Of a stretch of 64,000 nucleotides of DNA, positions 1 to 10,103 are shown one piece after another (the stretch's first letter is position 1; every line of letters begins with the position of its first letter). Where the stretch lies: contig CAMGYJ010000002.1 of assembly GCA_946122785.1 (NCBI GenBank), positions 67,171,703 through 67,235,702 on the forward strand, read 5' to 3'. The notes beneath the pieces were generated by a model. The model did no database searches. It was not told where the DNA came from and worked only from the letters and a program-made list of their open reading frames with translations. The stretch is from Linum tenue (lineage: Eukaryota > Streptophyta > Magnoliopsida > Malpighiales > Linaceae). A program made the translations under genes and the position numbers.

Positions 1-600
1 TCAATTTTTGCGCATGATTTATGAAATTTCATGTTTGAACTTGGGAGTTTTCATCCTAAGCTATGATATGTTGACTACTTGTTGCAATTCTCTTTGTCAG
101 ATAGCTAAAATGTTGTGCTTAATGCTTGATTGCATGAAATGAAGGTGTATGATCAAATTAAGTTAGATTGAGAAGTTGGCCAATTTGCATTCATTTGAAT
201 TGGAATCCTAGATTCCTACTTGTGTGAAACCAAAAATGGGACTGTGATCAGGGTGTTATTATGAACAACAATGCCAAGTAGGGTGAAGGAGCATATTAGG
301 ATTACTAAATTTCAGGGACGAAAGAGGGAAGAGTTACAACATCCAAACAATCGATTGGAGAATTGACCAAAATAAACCCATGGGTTAGGGTTGGCAATTG
401 GATACGAGCCACATTTGGCTTGGTCGTTTTTTCCGTAAGCGGAACATTGAGACTTGGTTGGTGGAGACCCTTAAATTACAAGAGAGAAGAAACACGAGAA
501 AATCACAACATGCATCATTGTATAGCATTCTACCAAAAGAACTCTTGACGGATTGACAGTGCAGGCAGGTTGCCAAATGCTTCGAAAAAGTAGCAAGCAA
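1..600. other. Intergenic, no gene recognised
   Basis: No coding region with recognisable homology is visible. Short open frames near 363-600 overlap on opposite strands and look like chance. The right part probably includes the 3' UTR and terminator region of the minus-strand LSM4 gene, whose stop codon is at 648-650. Confidence 0.5.
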
Positions 601-647
601 GCAAGCTAGCCCCTCCCCCCTGGACGTTTAGCCATCGTTACAACGGA

Positions 648-2424
648 TCAACCACGTCCTCTAACTGGACCTGCCAGAACAGCAATGGCGTACCGAATTA
701 ATTCCATAGGGTAAACAAATCTTTACTACCTAACAGGTGCCATAAGTTTTGTTACCTCTGCTTCCGCCAGGCTTCCCACCAGGACCACCTTTTCCGCGCC
801 CTCCACCCGGACCCTTGGCTCCCCCATCATCGAGCCCACGGCCAACACCCTTTGGAGCCCTTCCGCCAGCACCATCTTCTCGACCCCTCCCTCTACCACG
901 TCCAACTCCAGGTGGCTTTCGATCTGATTAGCAAATCCAGCCGATTAGGATAACTGCCAGAAAGTGCTTTCTAGACAAGCAGTGCATGCAGCATACCGAA
1001 TTCAGCACTCAGCACAAAAAGTATGTAGCAAATTGTTCCCTCGGTGGGGTGAGAGATATGTAAGGGTCATGTGCATTCAACAGAGATCATATATGTCCGA
1101 ATCAAACCACTACCTATTTCAAACAATAGCACTTCAGGAACCTTTTTTTCAAAAGAAGCATCAGAACCTATGTCGACATCATTACAAGTTTGGTTGAATA
1201 ATGCTCACACAGCTTATCTAAGTGCAATCATACCTGAGCGGGTTTTTGTTTCTTCCTGAACTTTATCAATTACCTGGAATATAAAAAAAGCAAGAGTCAT
1301 GAGAGCAAAAGTGGCCACAGATTTACATTAACTATTTGAAATTGCAAACACATGGCAAGCTCATCTCAAATACATGGCAGCCAAACGCTAGCAATATCTG
1401 GCAGTAGTAATCCTCAATCAAATAATTATTCAATACACATGAAACAAAGATGACAAACTCAAAAGAAAACGGCACAGACTTCCTTTCGGCTATATTCCAT
1501 GCGCCTCAAAAAGTTCAGTCTCTTATCAGGAAAAAAAAGTCTCCACTCAATAGTACTATTAGATCTATATTTGGGAAGAAGCAAAAGGATTTGAACTACC
1601 AATTTCTGAAGTTTAAAATATCACAGTCATACACCTCAATTTCTTCGCAGCAAGTTACACCATTAGATTTACATTCCTGAAGATAGCTAGGTTTTCCAAT
1701 TTTAATTTCGAGTTTCATGTCAGCACCTTGCGTGTAAGAATAAATTGATAATCAAGTATCAAGGACCAGAAATCATCTATCAGGAATTTCATTTTACTTG
1801 AATAAAGTTAAGCTAAACAGATAATTTATCAGAATGAACCATTGCTACTAATCCAGAGAAAAAGGCACATTCAGAAAATAACACCATCCTGAAAGCCACC
1901 TAGAGGAAGAGAACTAGTTTGACAATGTGTGAACAAATATTAGCAACATCCTCAACTGCCAACTATGGTGAAAAATTAGTCATATAATACCTCATCAGGA
2001 ACCCGGAGATACTTGATGGTATTTCCACGTATGTAGCATTCAGGCATACGCCAAAACCTGTCTCCATCCTGGAAAACAAAATTAGAAGATAGAAGCATGA
2101 GACCAATTCCAGCCCTTCTGGAGCACACAACCTGTCACAGTAAGAGCAAAGAGAGATACCTTAGAGGTGCAGATAACTTCTCGAAGATGGATGTTCATCC
2201 AAGTATCACAGTTGACCAAATGTCCATTGTAAGTTTCCCCATTTTTAAGCTCAACCAACTGTGACATCATAAACCAGCATGAATTACAACCTGCAGTTAA
2301 AGAATGAAGGTGGTAACAAAACCCAACAAACAAGAAAATCCAGCAAGAATGCTGAAATCCAAAAAGGTGGGAGGCACCCTACCATGGGATGGCCTTGTGC
2401 CGTCTTCAATAGCGAAAGAGGAAG
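648..2424 (-). CDS. LSM4: U6 snRNA-associated Sm-like protein LSm4
   Basis: LSm4 is a subunit of the nuclear LSM2-8 ring, which binds the U6 snRNA 3' end for splicing, and of the cytoplasmic LSM1-7 ring, which acts in mRNA decapping. Exons read on the minus strand are 2383-2424, 2160-2258, 1991-2068, 1234-1273, 756-923 and 648-670, all with GT-AG borders and consistent phase. Together with an initiator codon on a separate upstream exon they give about 150 residues, normal for plants. The Sm1 motif ([13 protein letters not shown], then CDTWMNIHL) and Sm2 motif ([13 protein letters not shown]) are intact. The tail is RGG-rich and ends VRGRG. The first coding exon starts [11 protein letters not shown] and lacks its Met, so the ATG must lie upstream. 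The exon carrying it is not resolved. A candidate is the ATG at 2819-2821, directly followed by GT and the CT microsatellite. Confidence 0.93.
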
Positions 2425-2702
2425 CTGCAACAGAAAGTGAACCATTAGATCGTCTTACCCACAAAGCAAACATATATCCTACTAGAGGGACACGGTTTCC
2501 TGTCCTGAACAATGGACGTAGAGCAGAAAACAGAAAGTAACAAAGTCAAACAGCAATCTTTTTCAATCCCCAATTCTGTTGCAGGATCAAGGAAATAATG
2601 CACACGTTGAGCCAAACAGATATTGGCAACAGCTTATTTCTTTTTCCTTTCGGGCTCGAACAATGAATTCCCATGGCTAAACATACACTAAGTACAAGAG
2701 AG

Positions 2703-2819
<117 letters not shown>

Positions 2820-3403
2820 ATCTTTTTAGACAGAACAGCGATCCCAGCAAATTAACAAGCACCCTGTAGGAGAAAGTAAAAGTGAGGCCCAGAATCTGAT
2901 TTAAACACTCTAGCATAGATCATAACTCATAAACGAGTTTAAGAATCCAAATTCTCACAAACGAGTTTAAGTTTAACATCTATAGCATATTCCACCCCAA
3001 GATCAACACGATTCCCAGCTATATTTTATTTCCATTTTACTGTTGGAACTTGATGAAGCATTCATTGTATTACCACTGCTAGAGCCTAGACATACTTGAG
3101 AAGCCAAATACCTATTAATCCAAAATTTATCATCAATTCCATATCAACTGCATACCAAATCACCAACTAAAACACATTTCATCATCAAATCAAACCCAAA
3201 TATTCAGTACAAGTAGCTAAATTCAGTTGAAATCTCAAATCTATCAAATATTCTGTTGTAGTTAAGTAAAAATAACTAAGTTCAACTATAATATCAAATC
3301 ACCATTCGCCACTAGCAACTCCAAATCTCAATTCTATCAGAATTACTTCATCAAAAACTAAAGAACTCGACAACCTACCTAACTGAGCAACGGGATAAGA
3401 GAA

Positions 3404-3900
3404 CTTACAGCTAGAGAAATAATCAGCAAGCCTCGCCAACCTAAACGACCTAAGCAACAAAAAGAAAAACTTACAGCTACATAAATAATCAGCAAGCCGC
3501 AGGCGCTATAGACCACAAGTGTGGCAACAGAGGCAGAGTAGTGGTGGTCTGGTCTAGACGCTGGAGCCGTGAGGATTTTGGAGCCGGCGCGGTGGTGACA
3601 AGGTGGAGAAGCTGTTGTCTAATCTAGAGCTTGCGTGGTAAGTAATGACGAGCGGAGCAGTGATGGTCCGGCTGAGCAGTGGGAAATGAATCTGCAGTAG
3701 CAGAGAAGGTGTCGTGAGAAGGTTAAGGACGACCAGATGCTAGCAGTCGTACAGGCGATGAAGAGGAGGAATGCGATGTGCCGATCGATGTCGTCAAAAG
3801 CAGAGGAAGGGTTTGTCAGCTATAGAGAAATTAGGGCTTCTGTTGAGGAAGGATTCGGATTCAATTGTCGTCGACGAAGTGATCAATTTTTTGTGTGCTT
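3404..3900 (-). promoter_or_regulatory. Probable LSM4 5' UTR exon and promoter, with duplicated splice donor
   Basis: Read on the minus strand, this stretch is pyrimidine-rich and leader-like, with few AT runs until about 3890, and ends in a strong donor (GTAAGT) at 3474. A near-copy of about 29 bases containing the same donor lies 66 bases away (3404-3432 versus 3470-3498). Either donor could splice a 5' UTR exon. Only a short ATG-TAG upstream frame is seen next to the distal donor. The assignment as 5' UTR is inference. Confidence 0.4.
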
Positions 3901-3979
3901 TTTAGTCTAATTTAATCAAATCTAAAAAAATATATGACGGGGATTCATCACTCCATTTTCCCTAGGCAACGGGATGGGA

Positions 3980-5115
3980 GGAGGGTTAATTGAGAAGTCT
4001 GTATATTAATCAGTTAAATTTTTTTAATTGCAATTAAACCAAATAAGTCGACTTTCGATTGCCCCGTTATATTTTACTTCCTTGAACTTAACGGTGAGTA
4101 TCAAATTGAAGTTTTCCAACTTAAGTTACACCACACCATTTTCTTTCACTTTCTTCCTCTCTACAAAATAAATAATTTTTTTTATAAAAAATGGAGGATT
4201 GAATAAACCCGATCACAATAGCCCTTTGAAATTCTTCTCTTGCTCTGTGGTTGTCGATCCTCTTGTAAAATTATTTATAGAGTTGGCAATAGGGACTTCG
4301 TCTGCAAACTGTAGTCGAAAAACTGAGTTTCGCTCTGGAAGTTTTTCTTTAGTAGAATACTAGTAACAAAGCTATGATAAAACTTCACCTGAAACTCCCT
4401 CACTACTTTACTCTTTTTGTCGCTCGATTTTATTTCATAAGACTTTTTCTTAATTCTTCTTCACTCATTCAGATTAAAGCAACCACTTGTATTTAATCTC
4501 AATATGCTTCTTTAATTTTTATTTGATCGTCACCTGAAGTTCAAGTGTACAGAACTCAGCAAAAGAAAGACTTTTTTTGCTGGAACTTCGTTCAGCTCAA
4601 ATATTCATTGAAATACTTATGCAACATTAATATATACAAACTCATTTATAATAGATAAATTTAAACAATCTATAAGAAGTGCACCTAAAAAATTGTCCCC
4701 AAAAGAAAAGCTTATACCGAGGTGCCAATTAGGCAAAACATGTTATGAAAAAATAGAATAAGGAATTCCACATAAGTTTAAAAAGTTTACTTTTGAATGA
4801 AGCCAGTGTTTAATTCGATTAGAGCTAAAAAATTAATAAAAAAAATTGTAATTTTTTTTGAAAACAATAAAGGAGGGCATAAGATAATTAAAGAGAGCAC
4901 TAGTAATACCGAAATGAAGATAAAAGAATGTGAGGGAAAATGTAAATGTGTATATGCAGAAAATTTTAATTTGATACCTGTCGTTAAGTCCAAGGATGGA
5001 AAATATAACGGTGCAACCGGAAGTCGACTTCTATGGTTTATTTGCAACTAAAAGAACTTAAGTGGTTAGTATGCAACAAAACCAATACTTAGGTGGTATC
5101 CGGTGCAATTAACTC
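3980..5115. mobile_element. Non-autonomous MULE-type element with long TIRs
   Basis: The ends are inverted copies: 4028-4125 matches the reverse complement of 4955-5050 at high identity, including the block AAGTCGACTT and the phrase CCGTTATATTTT. The outermost ends are GGAGGGTTAATTG and its counterpart CAATTAACTC. A perfect 10-base direct repeat CGGGATGGGA flanks the element (3970-3979 and 5116-5125), which fits the 9-11 base target duplications of Mutator-like elements. The interior is AT-rich with no recognisable coding sequence, so it depended on a transposase made elsewhere. Confidence 0.82.
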
Positions 5116-5125
5116 CGGGATGGGA

Positions 5126-6702
5126 ACGGGTATCCGTCCTGTTTAAAATAGGTACTCATCCACCCTTTTAAAATAGGTACCCTTTTCATATTTGGAGTGA
5201 AAAATTCATTTCATGTCCCCAACTCATATGGGTTAACGGATACCCAATCTACCCATAAATACCCGAAGATAGAATAATAAAAATTAAAACTCAACGACTT
5301 GCACCCTGCTGAACTATAACGGTTACAAGCCTTTTCTCTTTCTAATTCAAATTCCCTCTCCCCTCTCCCTTCTCTCTAAAACTCTATTATCTTTTCTTCA
5401 GGGCTGCTGTCGGCAACTCTAGGTATTCGGTGGTGGTCCAAGCCTCCATTTCCATTTACTTTCATGGTCTATTCCATTTTTCTTGTGGGTTCTCTCCCTC
5501 GTTTCCTTTCAAGCCTTTCAAGCCCTTTGTGGCCTTTTTCTGTTCCCTTTGTGAGATCTTTCATCAATCCTCTTCTATGAAGATGAATTTGTTTTGTTGC
5601 TGATCTAGTTGTTCTAGATCTGAGCTTGCTCTCTCAGAAATCTGGATTAGACAGATTGGGTATTGTTACTAGATCTACAAATGGTGGTCTCCCTCCAATT
5701 TGGTGGTTTTCATGGCTTCTAGTGAATCCATCCACCGTCTTCCCCTCTTTGTCCTTCCATGGCAGTTTGGAACTGTCTCACAGGCGCTCGACGGATTGTG
5801 AGTGACGGTTTCTTTTCCAATTGTCGCGGGGTTACGTTGTTGTTCCTCGGAGTCCTGTGGTCTTCCGCTCTCCTTGGTCGCGATTTTCTCTGCCTCGGTT
5901 TCCTTTGCCTTTCAACTTGGTGCGGTCTTTGAGTGGCATGTAATCTTGGTTTCGAGATTCAATGTGATGGGTTGTCTTTGATCGGTTCCCAGGAGGCGGT
6001 AGTTGGCGTTGCTGAGTTCAATCGTCATGGTCTTGGTTGTGTTGGACGAGCTGATTCTGTGCTTGTTTGTACTCTGATTGTTTTGGAAACAAGAGGATTT
6101 CTGCGTGTTTTGTGATATTTTTTAGTGTTTGCTCTCTTATTGGATTGTTTCACTTTGTGCTTTGCTCTTTGATGTTTACCAGTATACCTCTCAAGCATAA
6201 TTGGATTCAATTTGTTGCTTTGGGGTGGCTCCTCTGTTTTGGATCCAACTTTCTCTGTTTGCACCTCTTGTAACCAATGATACAACATATTTATGTACTA
6301 TTATAGTTTGAATAATGGATGTGAGTTATGCATGTTTTCAATTCTGGAATAAATTTATCATCAATAGAGAAATCTACTACCACCAAAAGATTCAACTACT
6401 AAGTTTGTTGATTTGTACATTAGTCAAACATAGAATTGAGTTGAAAAACAACTCCATATGATAAAAGGGTATGGTTCAAGTGTACATAATGATCTATAAT
6501 AGTATCGTATAGTTTAATTCCATTAGTGACAAGATCGGTCACTTCTCATCAATTACTATTGGTTTTCTTAGTGTGAGATATTGAAGTTATAAAATATTTT
6601 TTAGAGTACATAAAAATTTACAATGATATCTTTTGACTTTAATTATATAGGTGACAAAATGGATCATTATTTGAATGATGGGCAAGAGTAGTTATATGTA
6701 TC
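5126..6702. other. Intergenic, unclassified
   Basis: No gene with recognisable homology. 5126-5280 holds degenerate GGGTACCC-type repeats common at plant hAT MITE ends. 5380-6280 is T-rich on the plus strand with only short frames. About 100 bases at 6369-6470 recur in diverged form at 7270-7360, on the other side of the solo LTR. Confidence 0.5.
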
Positions 6703-7231
6703 TGTTGAAGCCCACTCGATCGGCCTACTTCTCCTCCGTACCAGCTGACTCCCTCACGCTTAGGCCTGCACTCACAGAGGTGGGCCTTGTGGCCCGTTAG
6801 TCCTCCAACGCTCAAGTCAGTAACTTTCTTAGTGAGAGAAGTGCTTGCAATGCACAAATTTAGTGAGAGAAGCCAAATTGAGTAAATGCTTACCAACCTC
6901 GCTATTTATAGCCGATCAGTGCTTACCTGGATCTTCCTGTACGGATTCCCACGTCACCCTAACATTTAATGAGTGGTTCCGGGCGCTCCCTCCGAAGGTG
7001 ATTTCGGGCGCCTTCCTTAGACGCGCACAACTCACCCTAGGCGCCTAACGCGCAAGTACTACCATTCCGGGTGCTCAGGCCAACTTGCCATTCCGATCTA
7101 AACCCATGGGCGCCAATCACGGCCCACTCCGGAGTCTTGAGTGTACTCAGCTTCTCGGACTATTTGGACTTCATGACTCCTAGTGGGCCCCGCCCACATA
7201 TCGAGGCCTTCTCATTCGTACACCCCCAACA
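6703..7231 (-). mobile_element. Solo LTR of a Ty3/gypsy-like retrotransposon
   Basis: A 529-base unit starts TGTTGAAGCCCACTCGATCG, ends CACCCCCAACA, and is flanked by the perfect 5-base duplication GTATC. It is clearly homologous over its full length to the LTR at 61784-62327. No internal retrotransposon sequence adjoins either side, so this is a solo LTR left by recombination between two LTRs. The minus orientation follows from the polypurine tract next to the related LTR. Confidence 0.88.
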
Positions 7232-8090
7232 GTATCAATTAGTAAAAAAAATTACAATTTATTGAGTAGTCTACTACCACCAGCAAGTTCAACTTCTAAG
7301 TTAGTAGAGTTGTGCATTCATCAAAGGAGAAACAAGTTGAGATCAAACATATGGATACACGAAATCAATGAAAAGTTATGAACAACATATAATATTGAAA
7401 AATGTTGGCCAATCAAATAGCATGATCGTGAATACAAGTTTCAAAATGGTGATGAAGCTATGACTATTATTATTTTACATCATCGTTGCTCCTTGCCACA
7501 CTCAAAAATAATATGACAGTCCTACTATCAAACAAAATTTGAATAATAAATTACCTTGATAAATATATAGAAAGAGAAATAGTAACCTATTGCTATTTAA
7601 AAATAACAACTAAAATTTATTCAAACATGTCGCCCATCGAGCGGGCACAACTAGTAAAAGTACAGAACAGTATCTAGTTATGCACAATTGCATAACCTCA
7701 TTTGATCCTACATGGAGAAAAGAATGGAAAGAGCAAGGCTGTGACCTGATTTAAATGAAAGAGCAATATTGTATTAACAAAACAACTTTTTATAAAAAGT
7801 TTCTAACTTGAACCTCCTGATTTTATGTTATAAAAAATATTTTTCAACTTTTCACAAGTCAAATTTTGAAAGTGATTTTGAACTATTACAATTTTATCAG
7901 AATAAAAAACACATTTATAAGCCCGGCCTAACATATGTTGGCTTGGCTGGGACTTTCCAGTCCAGACTCCAGCCAGTTCTGGGTAAGACAAACTCCCAAG
8001 CCCATAGCTGACTCAGTTCAGCTCGCTCACCGAGCTGAATCCAATTGAATTACACGACACAATTTGAGTCTCAGAGGGAAGACCTCGAGG
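7232..8090. other. Intergenic region and promoter of the RRM gene
   Basis: AT-rich with no gene. The last 170 bases before 8091 become GC-richer and likely hold the promoter and 5' UTR of the RRM protein gene. No convincing TATA box was found. Confidence 0.5.
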
Positions 8091-8903
8091 ATGAGTCGCA
8101 AGAGAGATAAACCCTACTTTTCCGGGCCCGACCGCGCTCCTCTACCTAAGCGCCGTCGCCCACATCCACCACCGGCAGCGGATGACAACCCCGCCGCCAA
8201 AGGCAAGACGCATCCGCCGGCTTCTGTGGTGGTGATGGGATTATCCCCAGACTGCTCCGTCCTGGACCTCAAATCACGATTCGAGATCTACGGCGCAATC
8301 TCCCGAATCCGAATCGACGGCGTCGGCTACATCACCTTCCGGTCTAGGGAGTCCGCCGAAGCTGCCATCGCGGCTGCCCTCGACGATTCCTTCGGCATCA
8401 CGGTTGATTCCAGACGGGTATGCTTCATTTAGTAACCCTTCCTCTCTCTCTATCTCCGCTTGGACTTTTCTCATTCGCGATGAACCCAGTTGCCTAAATT
8501 GGGATTGGATGTTTATTATTCAGAGAATTTGGCCTAGTTACTTTGCAAATCGATTCTTAACCTTGGGGTTTTTTTGCTTTCCTCTGTGTTTGGATGTATG
8601 CAGCTACAGGTGTTATGGGCAACAGACCCACTCGCTAAGTGGAGGGAAGGAATCAGGGTTGGAGTTAACAAGAGCAACGATAGCTCACCGTCGTCAGGAT
8701 CAGCTTCCAAGCTTCTGAGGGGAGAGCTTCCGCTCCGCAGGCATGGCAGAGGGAAGAAGCTTGCTTCCGCTATTGTAAACCCGAGGAATAATACCAGCAG
8801 CAGCACATCGGAATCTGGTGCTTCTGCTTCTGCTTCTGCTTCCACGACATTGGATGTGCCTTTCCGTGGCCGAGAAATCATTGCTTACGATGATATCCTG
8901 TAG
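8091..8903 (+). CDS. RRM-domain RNA-binding protein, At1g27050-like
   Basis: Two exons, 8091-8417 and 8604-8903, join in phase 0 and encode 208 residues. The start is the ATG at 8091, giving MSRKRDKP, which matches the conserved beginning of the plant family as I recall it. Frame upstream of this ATG is open only through non-ATG codons. Residues 45-115 form an RNA recognition motif: RNP2-like VVVMGL, then RNP1-like GVGYITF. A basic KRRRP stretch at 20-24 may be a nuclear signal. The C-terminal half contains ATDPLAKWREG and the terminal AYDDIL, both typical of this small plant family. It probably binds RNA; the biological role is unknown. It neighbours a decayed RCC1 gene and a PTST2-like gene, as in Arabidopsis. 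Confidence 0.85.
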
Positions 8904-9438
8904 ATAGAAGCTCGTTTACCTGTGCCTGAAATCTTTAGATAATGCTTCTTCCTTGGAAGTGTATAGTTTGTGGGATTTTGTTAGTCTGTCTGTTAGGAAC
9001 TCATGATGTTAGAAAGGAGGGAACTTTGCAGGAATTAGTGAGGAAAAAAAATGTTGCCTGAAGCTACTAGTAATCCTTTCTGTATCGAAGGGGTTTATAT
9101 TGTTGTTGTACCATCTTAATCAATGTGGAATATCTGGTATGTTGGATGATTTTCCATGTCAGACTTGGGCATTGTTGGAATCTTTGAGCTTGTTTTCTTA
9201 GATCCAGACCAGTTTCTGGTTCCTTCACATGCTTGAAAATTGAGGTGCAAAGCGGATTGTCTTTGCCGAAGTTGCGCATCACTGACTTATCAAATCCTTG
9301 AACTGATTAATGTCCGAAACCTGCTAGTAGTACGAGGAAAACAAGTTCCTTGTAGTGTCTACAGAAGAGAAAGCATTGATATGAATACGTTCTGGAAAGG
9401 TTTGTGTCTAACTAAACTGTCCGACTTTTCTCCCCATA

Positions 9439-9720
9439 GAAAAGCCTCCGTCTGCAGAAATTCAGAGCACCTGTTGTTGGGGAGCAGGTACCGATGGACA
9501 GCTAGGCACTGGAAAGTTTTTCAAATTTGGTCCATTCTGATGGGTTTCCTAAAATTGATCTGGAACCCATATGAAGGGTGCATTTTCACTCGTGGGGACT
9601 GGGGATGTTTCATTTGGTCAGCTTGGCCATGGGGATTACGCCACTTACAGTTCTTCCAAGCCTGTTTCATTCACTCCAGAGCTGTTTATGCCTTTCAGAG
9701 CCGGTTCACATACGTTGTGA
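9439..9720 (+). pseudogene. Decayed RCC1-repeat gene (At1g27060 position)
   Basis: One frame reads CCWGAGTDGQLGTG near 9475 and ends at an in-frame TGA at about 9540. Another frame from about 9600 reads VSFGQLGHGDYATYSSSKP, then PFRAGSHTL and a TGA at 9718-9720. The G-Q-L-G-x-G cores are the hallmark of RCC1/UVR8-type propeller blades. Full-length RCC1 proteins have seven blades; only two partial ones remain, with stops and a frame change between them. It lies between the RRM gene and the PTST2-like gene, exactly where I recall Arabidopsis having an RCC1 gene, so it is most likely a relic in place rather than a captured fragment. Confidence 0.7.
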
Positions 9721-10103
9721 GCGGGGCTGCGGCCGTAGTTAATTAATGTAGCGCATTGCACATTCTTCTGAAAAAAGAATCTGAAAAATCATATATCTCC
9801 ACGTAAGATTCTGTACTTGATTACAATGAGGGGTTTACTGTTTACAGCTACAACAAGGGGAAAGTAACGCTGAATTCAATTCATGCTGCAATATCGGCTA
9901 TTCCCCTATCCTTATTGTTGGTCCCATTGGCAAAAAGAATCATTAGAGAATGCTAGACAAAGGAAAGTTTCTACTTTTTACATGGAAACTGACAAAAAAA
10001 AAAAATCACAGCAGCTGCTGCTGTTAATCAATGAATCAGTCTCTTATTTTCTGTTAGCCGCAAAAGGAATCTTTCTGTCCTCGGTTAAGTCTCCGGTATC
10101 TTC

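Noticed and set aside
749..931. Proline-rich plus-strand frame
   Set aside because: It is the antisense shadow of the RGG-rich LSM4 exon at 756-923.
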